Below, piece by piece: positions 10,836 to 21,299 of a stretch of 64,000 nucleotides of DNA; within the stretch, counting starts at the first letter, position 1, and each line of letters opens with the position of its first letter. Origin of the DNA: Lampris incognitus (Eukaryota > Chordata > Actinopteri > Lampriformes > Lampridae); assembly GCF_029633865.1 (NCBI RefSeq), contig NC_079211.1, positions 8,110,415 through 8,174,414 of the forward strand, read 5' to 3'. Position numbers and translations under genes: made by a program. Under the pieces are notes generated by a model. The model was not told the DNA's origin, searched no databases, and worked only from the letters and a program-made list of their open reading frames with translations.

Positions 10836-11186
10836 CCGCTTTAATTTGTGATTGTCGCTTACAACGAATTATATTCTTAGAATGAATGCGCTGTCTGCAT
10901 TTAACCCATCCTATTGTACAGGAGCACCGGGCAGCTGCAGTACATGGGACCAACTCCAGTTCTTCTTTGCTACTGCCTTGCTCAGGGGCGCAGACAGGAG
11001 TATTAACCCTCACATGTATGTCTTTTGGATGGCGGGAGGAACCCAGAACTCCTGGAGGAAACCCACGCAGACACGGGGAGAACATGCAAACTCCACACAG
11101 AAAGGACCTGGGCCAGCATGGGGTTCGAACCCAGGATCTTCTTGCCGTGAGGCGACAGTGCTGCCCACTGGGCCGCCGTGCTGCCC
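10836..11186 (-). mobile_element. SINE family B-prime (tRNA head, non-L2 tail)
   Basis: On the minus strand the copy begins GGGCAGCACGGCGGCCCAG, has a B box (GGGTTCGAACCC) and the words GAGTTTGCATGTTCTCCCCG and TGCGTGGGTTTCCTCC. It then switches to a tail with GGGTTAAATGCAGACAGC. The head is the same as SINE B at 30177 but the tail differs. A second copy of this form is at 44538. Confidence 0.82.
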
Positions 11187-11189
11187 GAC

Positions 11190-12900
11190 TAAACCCAAAT
11201 GAAAATATTTCACGATAAAGCAGGCCGAGTAGATGGACGATGCACTGACATGCGACAGCTCATGTCCAAGACTCACCGAGTCCCAAGCACACACGAGATG
11301 AGCTTTACACAACCATCATAAGCAGGATTTAATGTTCGCGAGCTTGGAAAGTCCCAACAATGTCTGTACGAACTGTATGCCTGTCCCAAACAGCCAACAT
11401 TTTCCTGATACAAAGAAATCCACAACCACAAGCGTATTATTCCTCGGTCGAATATAGACATTCCTCATCGGGATTGGATGTGGAAAATCTTCGAGGTATG
11501 TACAAGAGCGGCTTTGAACACGGACTCATTGATATCGATATCATCGCAGCACCTAATATTAAAAGAATCCCTGCCAGATGACTAAAAAAAAATAAAAAAG
11601 AGAGGGGGGGGGAGAAAGAAAGAGAAAACTTGTCAGGTTGCCTTCGTATTCATGTAGCCTCGAGGCTGGGTTCTTAGCTTTCCTTTTGTCTGAGCTGGTA
11701 TATGGACAAGTCGGTCATTTGACCGTCTCCCCGCGCTGTGTACACTTCAGATCTAGCCTTGACAGACTATGAATCATCTGTTAGGAAACTAGGTTAGAGG
11801 ACAATAGACTCTTCATAAAGTAAAGGGGGTATATCGCACAAGTGGGTAGGAACACAGCCGCCATCTTGGAATTTTCAGGCTAAAGTCGGTCTGTTTTACT
11901 TTTTTTTTTCTCCTCCTCTTTTCCAAGTAGCTTACAACGGGAGCTTTGTTGTTTTTTGTTTTTTTAAAGTCAGGAACTAGCAGGTGAAAGTGTGGAAACA
12001 CCATAAAGCCGGTCAGGGAGGCTGCTTAATAAGAGCCGCCGCATAACAAACGTCCGAGTTTTCTCAACAGTGGCGTTATCATGCGGTATTTATGTGAATC
12101 ACCATATAAGTTCTGTTCTGCATAGTCTTGTCTGACTTGCACGGACCCTCCTCTCACCATGCATTATTAAAAATGCCATCAATATTGACACTGTTGGAAT
12201 AAAGTCCAGAGAGACTGGGAATTCTGCCTAAATATTTTAACAACCTCCCTTCAATATATATCTCCTTCCCCCCGTGCGAGTTCCTCACCTATTTCAGGGC
12301 CTGCCTCGGCCTTCTATATGGAGTTTCTGGCTGTGCTCTGTGTCCGGTCTACCTTACAGTGAGGAAATTAAATGTTAAATATTTACCATTCCCCTGGTAT
12401 GTGACCCCACAGATTCCAGCTGTGATGGGTAGCAGCCACAGTCCTCCCACAGGAAGTTTAGACTTGTTTTTTTTTCTTCCTTTCTTTCTTTTTTTTCCCA
12501 CCCATCTCTCCCCGACGGTGCTTTTGAACATGGCCAGCGGCGAGGGGGGCATCAGGCTAAATCTCAGTCACAGAGTACACCAACACATCACGCATGTCAC
12601 CGCCGCACGCCGTGACGCTGTCCAGCACCCGCCAAGGGTATTTTCAACTGTCACTGATGAAACTTGCTTCCTGGCTTAAGTATGATAGTGTTCGCTGAAA
12701 GGGGTCAGGCTCATTCAGTTACTTCTGTATCTTTAGCGTGGCTTCGGAGAATCAGCAGAGCACATCTTGGAGCGAAAATAAAGGAATGTGACGGAACCTG
12801 AACCGTCCGTATCGGAACACTTTTTCATTTCCTATAGCCAGCATCCATATACGGCAGCAACTATGCACCTAAAATGTGTCTACTGTATAGATCTCAGTGT
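11190..12900. other. Unique sequence, nothing recognised
   Basis: Poly-A/G (11581-11612) and poly-T (11895) runs are present. No gene or named repeat is seen. Confidence 0.4.
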
Positions 12901-12903
12901 ACA

Positions 12904-13055
12904 CTTAACGACCACGGATGCCTAGATTCGCTAGCCGGTTGGCTAACGGGTCGGACCCTTTAGTCGACTGGTTAGCGCAGTCGCCCGTGGTGCGGTAGAC
13001 CCGGGTTCGTGTCCCGGCTGCGGCGGTTCCCGGTTGGCCCCTGAATTTTTCTGCA
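12904..13055 (+). mobile_element. TRIM-like LTR, type I, 5' copy
   Basis: This LTR of the miniature retroelement reads (C)TTAACGACCACGGATGCC to CTGCA; the other two type I LTRs start TGTAACGACCACGG. It contains a tRNA-like core with an A-box-like word (TAGTCGACTGGTTAGCGC, near 12961) and a B box (GGGTTCGTGTCC). It is followed directly by a primer-binding-site-like sequence. Confidence 0.75.
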
Positions 13056-13074
13056 TTGGTGTCAGAAGTGGGAT
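13056..13074 (+). other. Primer-binding site, tRNA-Leu type
   Basis: TTGGTGTCAGAAGTGGGAT stands directly after the LTR. From its second base it is the complement of ...ATCCCACTTCTGACA-CCA, which I recall as the 3' end of a vertebrate tRNA-Leu (CAA type). Confidence 0.7.
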
Positions 13075-13149
13075 GGTGAGGCCATCAGAAGTGCGTGCAT
13101 CCAGAGGCGTGAGGCAGCTGGTATGCTGAAGCGCAGGGGCGCGCTTCCC

Positions 13150-13164
13150 AAAGGAGGGGGGTAG
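13150..13164 (+). other. Polypurine tract before 3' LTR, type I
   Basis: AAAGGAGGGGGGTAG ends directly at the TGTAAC start of the next LTR, the place and composition expected for plus-strand priming. Confidence 0.65.
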
Positions 13165-13292
13165 TGTAACGACCACGGATGCCTAGACTCGCTAGCCCTC
13201 GGCTAACTGGTCGGACCCTTCAGTTGACTGGTTAGCGCAGTCACTCGTGTTGTGGGCAACCCGGGTTCCCTTCCCGGCTGCCCCCTGAATTT
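13165..13292 (+). mobile_element. TRIM-like LTR, type I, 3' copy
   Basis: It starts TGTAACGACCACGG and is homologous to the LTR at 12904 throughout. A small deletion removes the LTR end and the first half of the following primer-binding-site word, leaving AAGTGGGATGGTGAG. That leftover internal sequence shows that a further unit once followed. Confidence 0.75.
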
Positions 13293-13334
13293 GCAAGTGG
13301 GATGGTGAGACCATGAGGCCACTTCTGACGCCAA

Positions 13335-13472
13335 TGTAGCGAATTCCGGGGGCAGCCGGGAATCGAGCCCGGGTATATCCCCGCACCACAGGCGACTGCA
13401 CTAACCAGTCAACTAAAGGGTCCGACCCGTTAGCCAACGGGCTAGCGAGTCTAGGCATCCGTGGTCGTTACA
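13335..13472 (-). mobile_element. TRIM-like LTR, type I, inverted copy
   Basis: A complete LTR of 138 bp lies in opposite orientation (plus strand ends CGTGGTCGTTACA). Its primer-binding site is at 13319-13334 (CCACTTCTGACGCCAA on plus). The B box reads GGGCTCGATTCC on the minus strand. The arrangement with 13165 is tail to tail. Confidence 0.78.
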
Positions 13473-13541
13473 TATACATAGTACTTCAACACAAAGGCTC
13501 CTGAATGACCTCTTCTGGGACAGCGTCACTGCAAACCTCGG

Positions 13542-13900
13542 TAAGATAAGATCAGATCAGATCAGATCAGATAAGATAACATTATTTTCTGTGTGGGAAC
13601 TGAAGTGTGCACCACCAAGCAGATTAAACCACAGAAAAGACAAGGAAAATAAATGCAGTCCAGAAAAACTAGCACATATGCCGTGCAGGCTTTGCACAGC
13701 ACCAAGTACAGAACACGAACGGATAACAAACAGGACGACACAAGTGGATTTGAGGTAGAGGTAAGAGGGCAAGAAACAGAAATGTAAAAAGAAACACGAA
13801 AGAACAAATTTGCATGGCACAACTGAGGTCTACTATGCTTTATCAATAACAAATAAAACCCGAGAACAAACACAACAGAAATGCTAGCATCCTTCACTCT
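13542..13900. repeat. GATCA microsatellite and possible LINE 3' UTR
   Basis: GATAAG and GATCA units fill 13542-13580. The following sequence, read on the minus strand, would run into this repeat as a 3' tail, as in several fish LINEs. The LINE call is weak. Confidence 0.4.
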
Positions 13901-14279
13901 GCAGCGCCATCCACATGGGCTGCACGTGTTACATCTGAGGGACCTCCTTTCCTGCTGGTAATCAACCAGGCCGTTGAAATTGCACTTTTTAACTAATCCT
14001 TCAATAGGAAAACCACACTTCTGTCATGGTGCGAGAACACGACCGAAATTTTCGAACATAACTCGGGTGAAAAGGAAATGGTAGTCATCCCATTTCACAA
14101 TAACCTCGGCACAAAAGCGTCTCTTTACCCCTAAGACCCCGGGCACCCCCACCCCCTCAGATGTCGCCTTTTGTCTGGCTGCATGTGACTGTAGAAACGG
14201 CTCGGTAGGAAATACCAGACACCCACAGCAGAAGAAAGAGAGGAATGGTGGTGGGAGCCGGCCCCTCCGCATCAATTCA

Positions 14280-14860
14280 GCCGCGACGAGGAGCGTTTTA
14301 CAGCTGGTTTATTGTTATTCCTCCGCTGTTTAAGCTGTCTTTCATGTCAGAAGTCCTTTCCTGCTTACAAATCACCGGGAAGCCCTAAGCCTCCCCCTAC
14401 GCCGGGCTCGGACCTTTGATCACCTGTAACGTGGGCCATCAAGTTAGAAAATAAGAGTTTCTCCGCCGCTGCTGGGATAAGCTGGTGTTCAGTCCCCCCC
14501 ACTACTACCCCCCCCCACACACACACTACCCCCCCCCCCACACACACACACACCATCCTTTCAACAATCCCTTTGTTCTTGTCTCCGCTCTCTCGATGGG
14601 CCTGGGAACGAACCGCCGGCGAGGCGTCGGGGGCCGTGTGAATTGTTTGGTAAATGATTACGCCTGGCTGCATTAACAAGAATCCGACTCAATAAACAAA
14701 TTGATTAACTAATTAGCCCGTCAGCCGAGACCGTGTCTCCCGGGAGAGCCTCGGCAGCAAGCGCCGCCCTCTAAACTTTGACCTTGCCAGGGCCCTTCAA
14801 AACACAACGGCCCGTGAAGAAGGATGTTTAGGATGAGGTGAAATTAAAAGCGAATTTCAC
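14280..14860. promoter_or_regulatory. Candidate conserved non-coding block
   Basis: Unique sequence has AATTGTTTGGTAAATGATTA and ATTGATTAACTAATTAG (forkhead- and homeodomain-like cores). It is broken by C-rich and CA-rich simple sequence at 14495-14552. Confidence 0.28.
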
Positions 14861-14932
14861 CTCTTTAACTCATTTCCCCGGTCAGATTGTGCACCAATAT
14901 TCAACAAATTGTGCCCAAAAATAAAAAATCAA

Positions 14933-15360
14933 GGGCGTCCGGGTAGCGTGGCAGTCTGTTCTGTTGCCTACCAACATGGGGATCGCTGGTTCGAATCCCC
15001 ATGTTGCCTCCGGCTTGGTGGGGCGTCCCTACAGACACCATTGGCCGTGTCTGCCGTTGGGAAGCCGGATGTGGGTATGTGTCCTGGTCGCTGCACTAGC
15101 GCCTCCTCTGGTCAGTTGGGGCGCCTGTTCAGGGGGGAGGGGGAACTGGGGGGAATAGCGTGATCCTCCCACGCGCTACGTCCCCCTGGTGAAACTCCTC
15201 ACTGTCAGGTGAGAAGAAGCGGCTGGCGACTCCACATGTATTGGAGGAGGCACGTGGTAGTCTGCAGCCTAGAGGGGCAGGGGGGGTGGAGCAGCGACCG
15301 GCTCGGGAAGAGTGGGGTAATTGGACGGATACAATTGGGGAGAAAAAGGGGGGACATTTT
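14933..15360 (+). mobile_element. SINE family A, full-length copy
   Basis: This is the best reference copy. It begins GGGCGTCCGGGTAGCGTGG (A-box region) and has the B box GGTTCGAATCCCC near 14988. The body has CTGGTCGCTGCACTAGCGCC, GAAACTCCTCACTGTCAGG and GTGGGGTAATTGG, and it ends in AGAAAAAGGGGGG. It is flanked by AAAAATCA (14924-14931 and 15361-15368), a target duplication. The tRNA-like head shows that it is transcribed by RNA polymerase III and mobilised by a LINE; the partner LINE is not identified. Confidence 0.93.
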
Positions 15361-15659
15361 AAAAATCACAAAATCCCTTTTTTACTCATTTTATAGCAAT
15401 AGCCAAGCTTTTGTGATTGCGTCACCAAGTCCGAGTGGGCAGGCGAGGAACAATCCCGCCAATGTCATCCAACGCTTTGCACCATCCCATCAAACCCCAT
15501 TTGCCCTGTCCTAAAACCCCGTTTCACTTGGAAATATGTCCCATTACAGAAACAAGATAAGCTCCGAGTGTCGTTTCCCGATGTCTTTAAAACACAAGTA
15601 CATGACACAGACATGGTGCGATGCCAAATTCAAACCAAATGTGCGGAATAACATATATA

Positions 15660-16450
15660 ATTTATTAGCTATATTTTGTTTTAACCCCAGTCATAATTTC
15701 AATGCATAATTGCAGATTCTGGGTTGCCCTTGCTGCAGCTTGCTGGCAGTAAACACGGCTGTCACACAGGCTAGTCCTCAGCCAGACCAGTTGTCACTGC
15801 TCCCCAGTTTTAAGACGCTCTTAATTGGCTTCCCCCGAGCGCCCCGAGGACGGGAAAGAGAGGGAGAGCTAGCTTGTTACGAGCCCCTCTGTTACACAAG
15901 AGGAGGGAGGAGGAGGAGGAGGGTCGGGGGTCCCTTATCAGCCATCGTTGGACACCTCCGGTGGCTATTAATCAGAGCCAGAGCCCGACTGGAGCCAGCA
16001 GTGCATCCGTGGGGAGGAGGGAGGAGGAGGAGGGGAGCCGAGGCTGGAGTCTTTCCTGAGCCTCCCTGGCACCCTGGTGTAGGAAGCCTCCACGGACAGA
16101 CACAAACACCTCCCTCCCTACTCAAGTCCGAGGGGTGCACACTCTTAACAGACCGGACCCCCTCCTCCTCCTCCTCCTCCACCACCAACCCCAATGACCC
16201 CCTCCCTCCTCTCCGCTCCGCCAGTCTCTCTCACCGGTCCGGCCTCCTTTCTCAAATTGATTTAGGTCCAGCTCAGCCCCCCCTCTGGCCACGGCCCATC
16301 CATTTCAGGTGCCGTGACAGTTTTATGTCACCCCCTAACCGCGTTATTATATCGGTACTGTGCTGCCAGTAACTATTGTGCTAATGAAAATTTAGCACCA
16401 GACATAATATTCCCTTTCACAGGATGTGCACTCAGCATGCAAAAGATCCT
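15660..16450. promoter_or_regulatory. Candidate conserved non-coding block with GGA/CCT repeats
   Basis: AT-rich unique ends (TTTATTAGCTATATTTTG; AATGAAAATTTAGCACC) flank GGA/GAG-rich (15898-16045) and CCT-rich (16158-16185) simple repeats. The 220-codon frame across it is low complexity and is not considered a gene. Confidence 0.25.
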
Positions 16451-17560
16451 GAGTGCATTTATAGCATTGAAAGCATTCATTATTCTCCGGCGGTGGCGAG
16501 GGTCCAGGCTGAAGACCGCTGCACGGACAGGCTGTTGTGAGATACGAGGTGTTGTTGCAGGGCTCTGGCGAACGAAACCGATCTACGGCGTTATCCGTGT
16601 TTTCTTTTCGGCGTTTCGCCCTTTTGAGTTTTCGAGTAAGGGATATACGTTTTACAGAAAAAATAACTCGTTACTGCACCGCCGCCGCCACGGAAACGGA
16701 CCTTACGCACGCTCCAAAACAGAAGATGTGTTTGTGCACCCTAAATTTCCGACGCAGACAAAAACCCCTCATCGCACGGCCTTCTTCGCCCCCCGGTTCC
16801 TCACTGATTTGCGCGAACGTTGCGTATCCTCGCACCTAAACACTACGTCAGGCGAAAAGGCGTTTTTGTTTCGCAGGCCTTGAAACGTGTTAATAACCGA
16901 TAACGGCTCCGTACCGCCCGGAGTTTCAAAAGAAACTACCGATCACTAAGAAAAAGAAAAGCCATAAGCAATAGTGGGAGATTCATTATTCCCCCAAGAT
17001 GAGAGGCGCGCGGGGAGGGAGGAGGGGGTGAGGGAGGAGGGGGGGGGGCTTTCTGATGGATTTCAAGTTTTAAATGGAAAGCTTCTGTGGAGTGCACTAC
17101 AAAGCGCCATGTGTAAATATTGAATAATGAGCCGCTTTCAAGTCCCCCCCGCTTTGTATCAGCCACGAAAAAGCGCCATTAATGACAGCTTTTGGTGTGG
17201 TTTACATCACACGGACACATGAAACGCCATCGCCACAGATAAATTTGTTATTATTAGTCTCTGAAGGCGCGAGATTTACAAGCCGGCGTGCATTTGCGCT
17301 CAAGATGTGCATCCCGCTGACGCAATTTATGAGCGACGCATGCGACTAATATTAACAAGGCGCTCGGGACAGTCACTTCTGTTGCATAAACAAATTCCTC
17401 AGAAGAAACAAAACCCGTCATCGCCATAGTTACTGCTGCAGCTTCCAGACTGACAAATATTTTGTTATACATTTTCGGGCCACTAACAGCGAGGACAGAT
17501 GTGCAACAGCCTCCCAATTCTTGGATTACCGACACAGCAAGCAGCTAGTAGGACAGCGGG
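16450..17560. promoter_or_regulatory. Candidate conserved non-coding blocks
   Basis: Balanced unique sequence at about 16960-17400 includes GCGCCATTAATGACAGC, GATAAATTTGTTATTATTAG and GACTAATATTAACAAGG. No exon is supported. The preceding 16540-16870 part is CpG-rich. Confidence 0.27.
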
Positions 17561-17814
17561 TCAAAGGTCACCCGACTTAGCAGAGCACCGTTCCTGTGAC
17601 CCAGGAACGGACTCATAAAGTATCAGGAGAGGGTTCCTAGAGGGAGATCGGCGCGTAAGATTATTCTTTCTTTACGTTTGCGGCCCTTCTTAACATAAAC
17701 CCCTTTCACACGTGCAGCCCGACCTGTAAATCTTCCAGGTATTTTCCGTGTCGGGGGGCAAGTGTGAACACGTGTCGGACTCGAAGGGGATCTCCCCTCT
17801 TCGGCACATTGGGA

Positions 17815-18500
17815 GGTTCTTCGCAGGACTGCCCATTGTTCCAATGGCCCATTATTCCAAAACCCCAATAATCTGGAAAATGTCCCATTGCACCGGAAGC
17901 CAATTTGTCTGACAGCCCGTTAGCCCTTAATATCTTGGTGCATTTTGACGTGCAAATGTGAAGACACCGTTAACTGCTAATTCTCATGAACGGAAAGTTA
18001 TAAGCACTTGTGAGACTGTCATCTCGACTTCACCAGAAATATCAGCTTGCATTTATCTCTGGCCAGTTCAGAACAATGATTCACAACGAGACTGGAAGCA
18101 ACTCCGAACTTGCTGGTGTTGTATCGAACTTTGTTTCCCCGTCAAGATCTGTTTCCCCCTATGGAAACTAGCTTAGCTATTGATTATGTTAAGGTTAAGG
18201 TAAGCATTAGGTTAAGGTTAGGGTTAGGTTGAAGCTGAGGTTGGGTTAAGATTAGGTTAAGGTTAATCAAGCATCCCGGTGTTGTACTGAACTCTGGCTA
18301 GGGGGAAACAGATCTTGAAGGGGAAACAGAATTCGGTACAACACCGGCAGTCACTGAACTCAAAACTGCAGCAAGAGTGAGCATTTTTGGAGCAGTGGGC
18401 ATTTTTTTTTGGATAATTGGCTGTCCCACAAATGGGCTTTCAGTCCAATGGAACATTTTTCGGACATTTGGGGTTTTGGAATAATGGGCCGTTCGCCTCT
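17815..18500. mobile_element. Fold-back element with concentric inverted repeats
   Basis: The outer arms of roughly 90 bp (17815-17910 and 18405-18495) share, in opposite sense, GGCCCATTATTCCAAAACCC. The inner arms (18112-18175 and 18297-18349) share AGATCTGTTTCCCCCTA. The loop between the inner arms has degenerate GGTTAAGGTTAGGG units. No open frame is present. It may be one element inserted in another of the same fold-back type. Confidence 0.7.
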
Positions 18501-18799
18501 GTGTTGGTCATTATTTTTCAACAGACGACCACCTCTTCATGAATTATCCCACTTATTACATATCTTTACCTCACAAAAGAAGTCAATAAATTGATCGAAA
18601 AAATAATTTAAAATTGTTTTCCTGGCCCACAAGCTGTATATTTAGCTGGCTAACATTAGCCTACAAAGGCTTTGCGAAGCGCATTAGTTTGGATCAGAAC
18701 AGGGACGGTGGTAAGGCCGCAGCTTGAAAACGGTCTGCAACTCAGAAATAACCAACCCCAGAATGCTTCAGCTGACCAACCAGAATCCAGTATTCAACA

Positions 18800-18836
18800 T
18801 AGAGCTGTATAATAAAATAAAATAAAATAAAATAAA
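18800..18836. repeat. (AATAA)n microsatellite
   Basis: AAAATA/AATAA units are repeated near 18810-18835. Confidence 0.8.
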
Positions 18837-18992
18837 AGACATCTTACACAAGTGAGGTGTAATGAGACAGATAGCGCTGTCGTGCCTGTTAGCTGTAGCT
18901 GAACCAAAATCCAGACTAGGGACAAAAGTTGTGAAATAGCAGTCTACAAACTTTTTGTGCAACACATCAGCCACATTTTAGTTGATGAATTG

Positions 18993-19431
18993 TAGTCAAC
19001 CCCCCCCCCCCCCCCCATTTTGTACTTGGCCAATTACCCCACTTTTCTGAGCCGTCCTGGTCGCTGCTCCACCCCCTCTGCTGATCCGGGGAGGGCTGCA
19101 GACTACCCCACGCCTCCTCTGATACATGTGGAGTCGCCAGCCGCTTCTTTTCACCTGACAGTGAGGAGTTTCACCAGGGGGACGTAGCGCGTGGGCGGAT
19201 CACGCTATTCCCCCCAGTTCCCCCTCCCCCCTGAACAGGCGCTCTGACCGACCAGAGGAGGCGCTAGTGCAGTGACCAGGACACATACCCACATCCGGCT
19301 TCCCACCCGCAGACTTTGAATTGTGTCTTTTTAGGGACGCCCGACCCAAGCCGGAGGTAACACGGGGATTCAACCCGCCGATCCCCATGTTGGTAGGCAA
19401 CGGAATAGACCGCTACGCCACCTGGATGCCC
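18993..19431 (-). mobile_element. SINE family A, near full-length copy
   Basis: The family landmarks are in minus orientation, with the tRNA head toward 19431. The flanks GAATTGTA (18987-18994) and GAATTGAA (19432-19439) are a likely target duplication. The head has GGTTGAATCCCC in place of the B-box consensus. Confidence 0.9.
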
Positions 19432-19439
19432 GAATTGAA

Positions 19440-19669
19440 ATGAACTTTACCATTCCTATCAATAAACTACTACTCCTACAACTATTACTACTACTAGTAC
19501 TGCTACTACTACTAGTAATAATAATAATAAGTGTACTATTGCGTGACTAAACACTGTCTGGAAATCTCACAGAGAAGCGGCGTGAACAAGGAAAACCACC
19601 AGCGGTTCCAGAATTCCAGAAAAGTCCTTTTGGCAATGTTATGGAAGGAATACGGGAAAGGGGGAAGAG

Positions 19670-19672
<3 letters not shown>
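19440..19672. other. Unique sequence with short ACT/AAT repeats
   Basis: ACT and AAT triplets are present at 19466-19530. No gene is seen. Confidence 0.5.

Positions 19673-19712
<40 letters not shown>
19673..19712. repeat. (GA)n microsatellite
   Basis: About 19 GA units follow a GGAAGAGACG lead-in. Confidence 0.95.
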
Positions 19713-19717
<5 letters not shown>

Positions 19718-19747
19718 GCACACTTTGTACAATTAGCCACGAAACCA

Positions 19748-19864
19748 GGACTCATGAGGATTCCTCACGAGTCCTGGGGTAAACCGGGACTCATGAGGAT
19801 TCCTCACGAGTCCTGGGGTAAACCAGGACTCATGAGGATTCCTCACGAGTCCTGGGGTAAACCG
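19748..19864. repeat. 39-bp tandem repeat, each unit a palindrome
   Basis: Three units start at 19748, 19787 and 19826. Within each, GGACTCATGAGG is followed by the near-complement CCTCACGAGTCC, so each unit can form a 12-bp stem with one G-T pair and a tiny loop. The spacer is TGGGGTAAACC. Confidence 0.9.
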
Positions 19865-19944
19865 GGACGGGGCCGTTTCCCACGTGCACTTGTTGCCGAG
19901 GATGTTGACTCAGACCATCACGACTCGTGGAAATAAAAGTTTGT

Positions 19945-19985
19945 ACAGCGTTTTTTTTTCTTCTTCTTCTTCTTTTTTTTTTGTA
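19945..19985. repeat. Polypyrimidine (CTT/T)n tract
   Basis: Poly-T with CTT units. Confidence 0.9.
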
Positions 19986-20702
19986 CAAAGTGTTTGAAAC
20001 GATTATTTTCCTCATCCGAGGGTCAAACGAATTCAGATGACTCACGAACTCCCTACTACCAGCGGCGCAACCCAGTTTGGATGTGTGACTTACGCAAACA
20101 CACCCTTCGCCAGCTCGCTTTGCCTAAATGGCGGTAGACAAGATCTAAGATATGAGGCAAAAGGTCTGCCAAATAAAACACAAATGTGAGTATGGATGAT
20201 GTTACTGTTTATCCAACTCATGGCTTTCTACGTATGCCAGGTTGAAGGGAATTTGGCACAATGCAGAACCCATCCATCTTCACTCCTCGTATAATTTTGT
20301 ATTCGGTTTCAGAATCTCTCTTTTTTTTTTGGTACTTAAAGAGGTGGAAAAAAATGCAGCCACGGAATGGGATCGTTTAACTTTATTAAATATAAGTAAT
20401 TTAGTTTGGAGGATGTTTCTGAGCGGAGCGGCATTGTGTCGAAACAAGAGGAGCGAGGGGCCCTCTGGGAAGGCCGAGCCCCCCCCCCCCGGCTCGCAGG
20501 GGAACCTTTCACAACGAGAGAAAGTCTCACCTACACAGCTTTTGGCTTTCCACCGGTTCAAGAACTTTACAATAAATCGGTTGTCAAGTCAACGGCTATT
20601 CTAGACCGGAGATGTCATGGGAATCAAAGTTCGTCAACCTGCAAGAAAGGCAGTGACCCGCGATCAGCTCTACTCACAAACCTGCAGCGGGGCAGCATCC
20701 CC

Positions 20703-20832
20703 GAGCCATTCCCGAGCGGAAGTATTCCCAGCTCTTCCCGAGCGGAAGTATTCCCAGCCCTTCCCGAGCGGAAGTATTCCCAGCCCTTCCCGAGCGGAAG
20801 TATTCCCAGCTCTTCCCGAGCGGAAGCGGAAG
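20703..20832. repeat. 26-bp minisatellite with ETS-like cores
   Basis: Five units of CCCGAGCGGAAGTATTCCCA plus a CT-rich spacer stand in tandem. Each unit contains GCGGAAGT, close to the ETS-family core CCGGAAGT. Unlike the 39-bp array nearby, the units are not palindromic. Confidence 0.85.
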
Positions 20833-21107
20833 CTTCGCTGCAAACGGAAGTCAGACACCGGATGCAATGGACGACATTGGAGGCAGTTCGTTGTAATTTT
20901 CCTCATTTTTTTTTTTTTTGCCGTAATTTAATATTATCGGATATACGGCAGCCTATACGTGAGTGGGTGTTGTAATCACCAGCCATGCTGTACCGTCTGA
21001 CGTGCCCCGCGTGTCCGAGTTCCTGTGACGCGTCCACGGCTGGACTCGTAGATCCGCTGTACCTTCTAGAAGTCAAGCTTACCTCAGAACAGAATAATTA
21101 GGAGACC

Positions 21108-21213
21108 GATTACCTGGGGGGAAAAGCACGTGAATGAAGTTAATCGTGTGACGTTATTTCACATAACTTGACGTAATCAAGTTCATTTACGTACTTTCCC
21201 CCCCAAGGTAATC
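21108..21213. mobile_element. 106-bp palindromic (fold-back) element
   Basis: The two halves are near-complementary: GATTACCTGGGGGGAAAA at the left and the reverse complement of GATTACCTTGGGGGGGAAAG at the right, continuing through ACGT-AATGAA to a centre near 21160. It resembles a minimal MITE. No clear flanking duplication is seen. Confidence 0.7.
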
Positions 21214-21299
21214 TACTTTTTTTCAAACTTAACTTGTCATAATGTGCAGTGTGGTCAGCTCTCGGTATTTTTAACTCTTGGATTTTCCTCTCAAGAATT

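Noticed and set aside
14933..15010. tRNA gene
   Set aside because: A and B boxes are present, but the cloverleaf does not close and the sequence is the head of a multi-copy SINE; same for 30177, 30558 and 51646.
15710..16372. 220-codon plus-strand frame
   Set aside because: Low-complexity Arg/Ser/Pro content from GGA and CCT repeats, no recognisable domain, no splice signals.
16314..16883. 189-codon plus-strand frame
   Set aside because: Lies in CpG-rich sequence where stops are rare; no domain recognised and codon pattern not convincing.
18190..18270. Interstitial telomeric repeat
   Set aside because: Only one exact TTAGGG context; units are degenerate GGTTAAGG and form the loop of a fold-back element.
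19748..19864. Possible CRISPR-like array
   Set aside because: Units are contiguous without variable spacers, only three copies, in a eukaryotic genome. The 26-bp array at 20703 was rejected for the same reasons.
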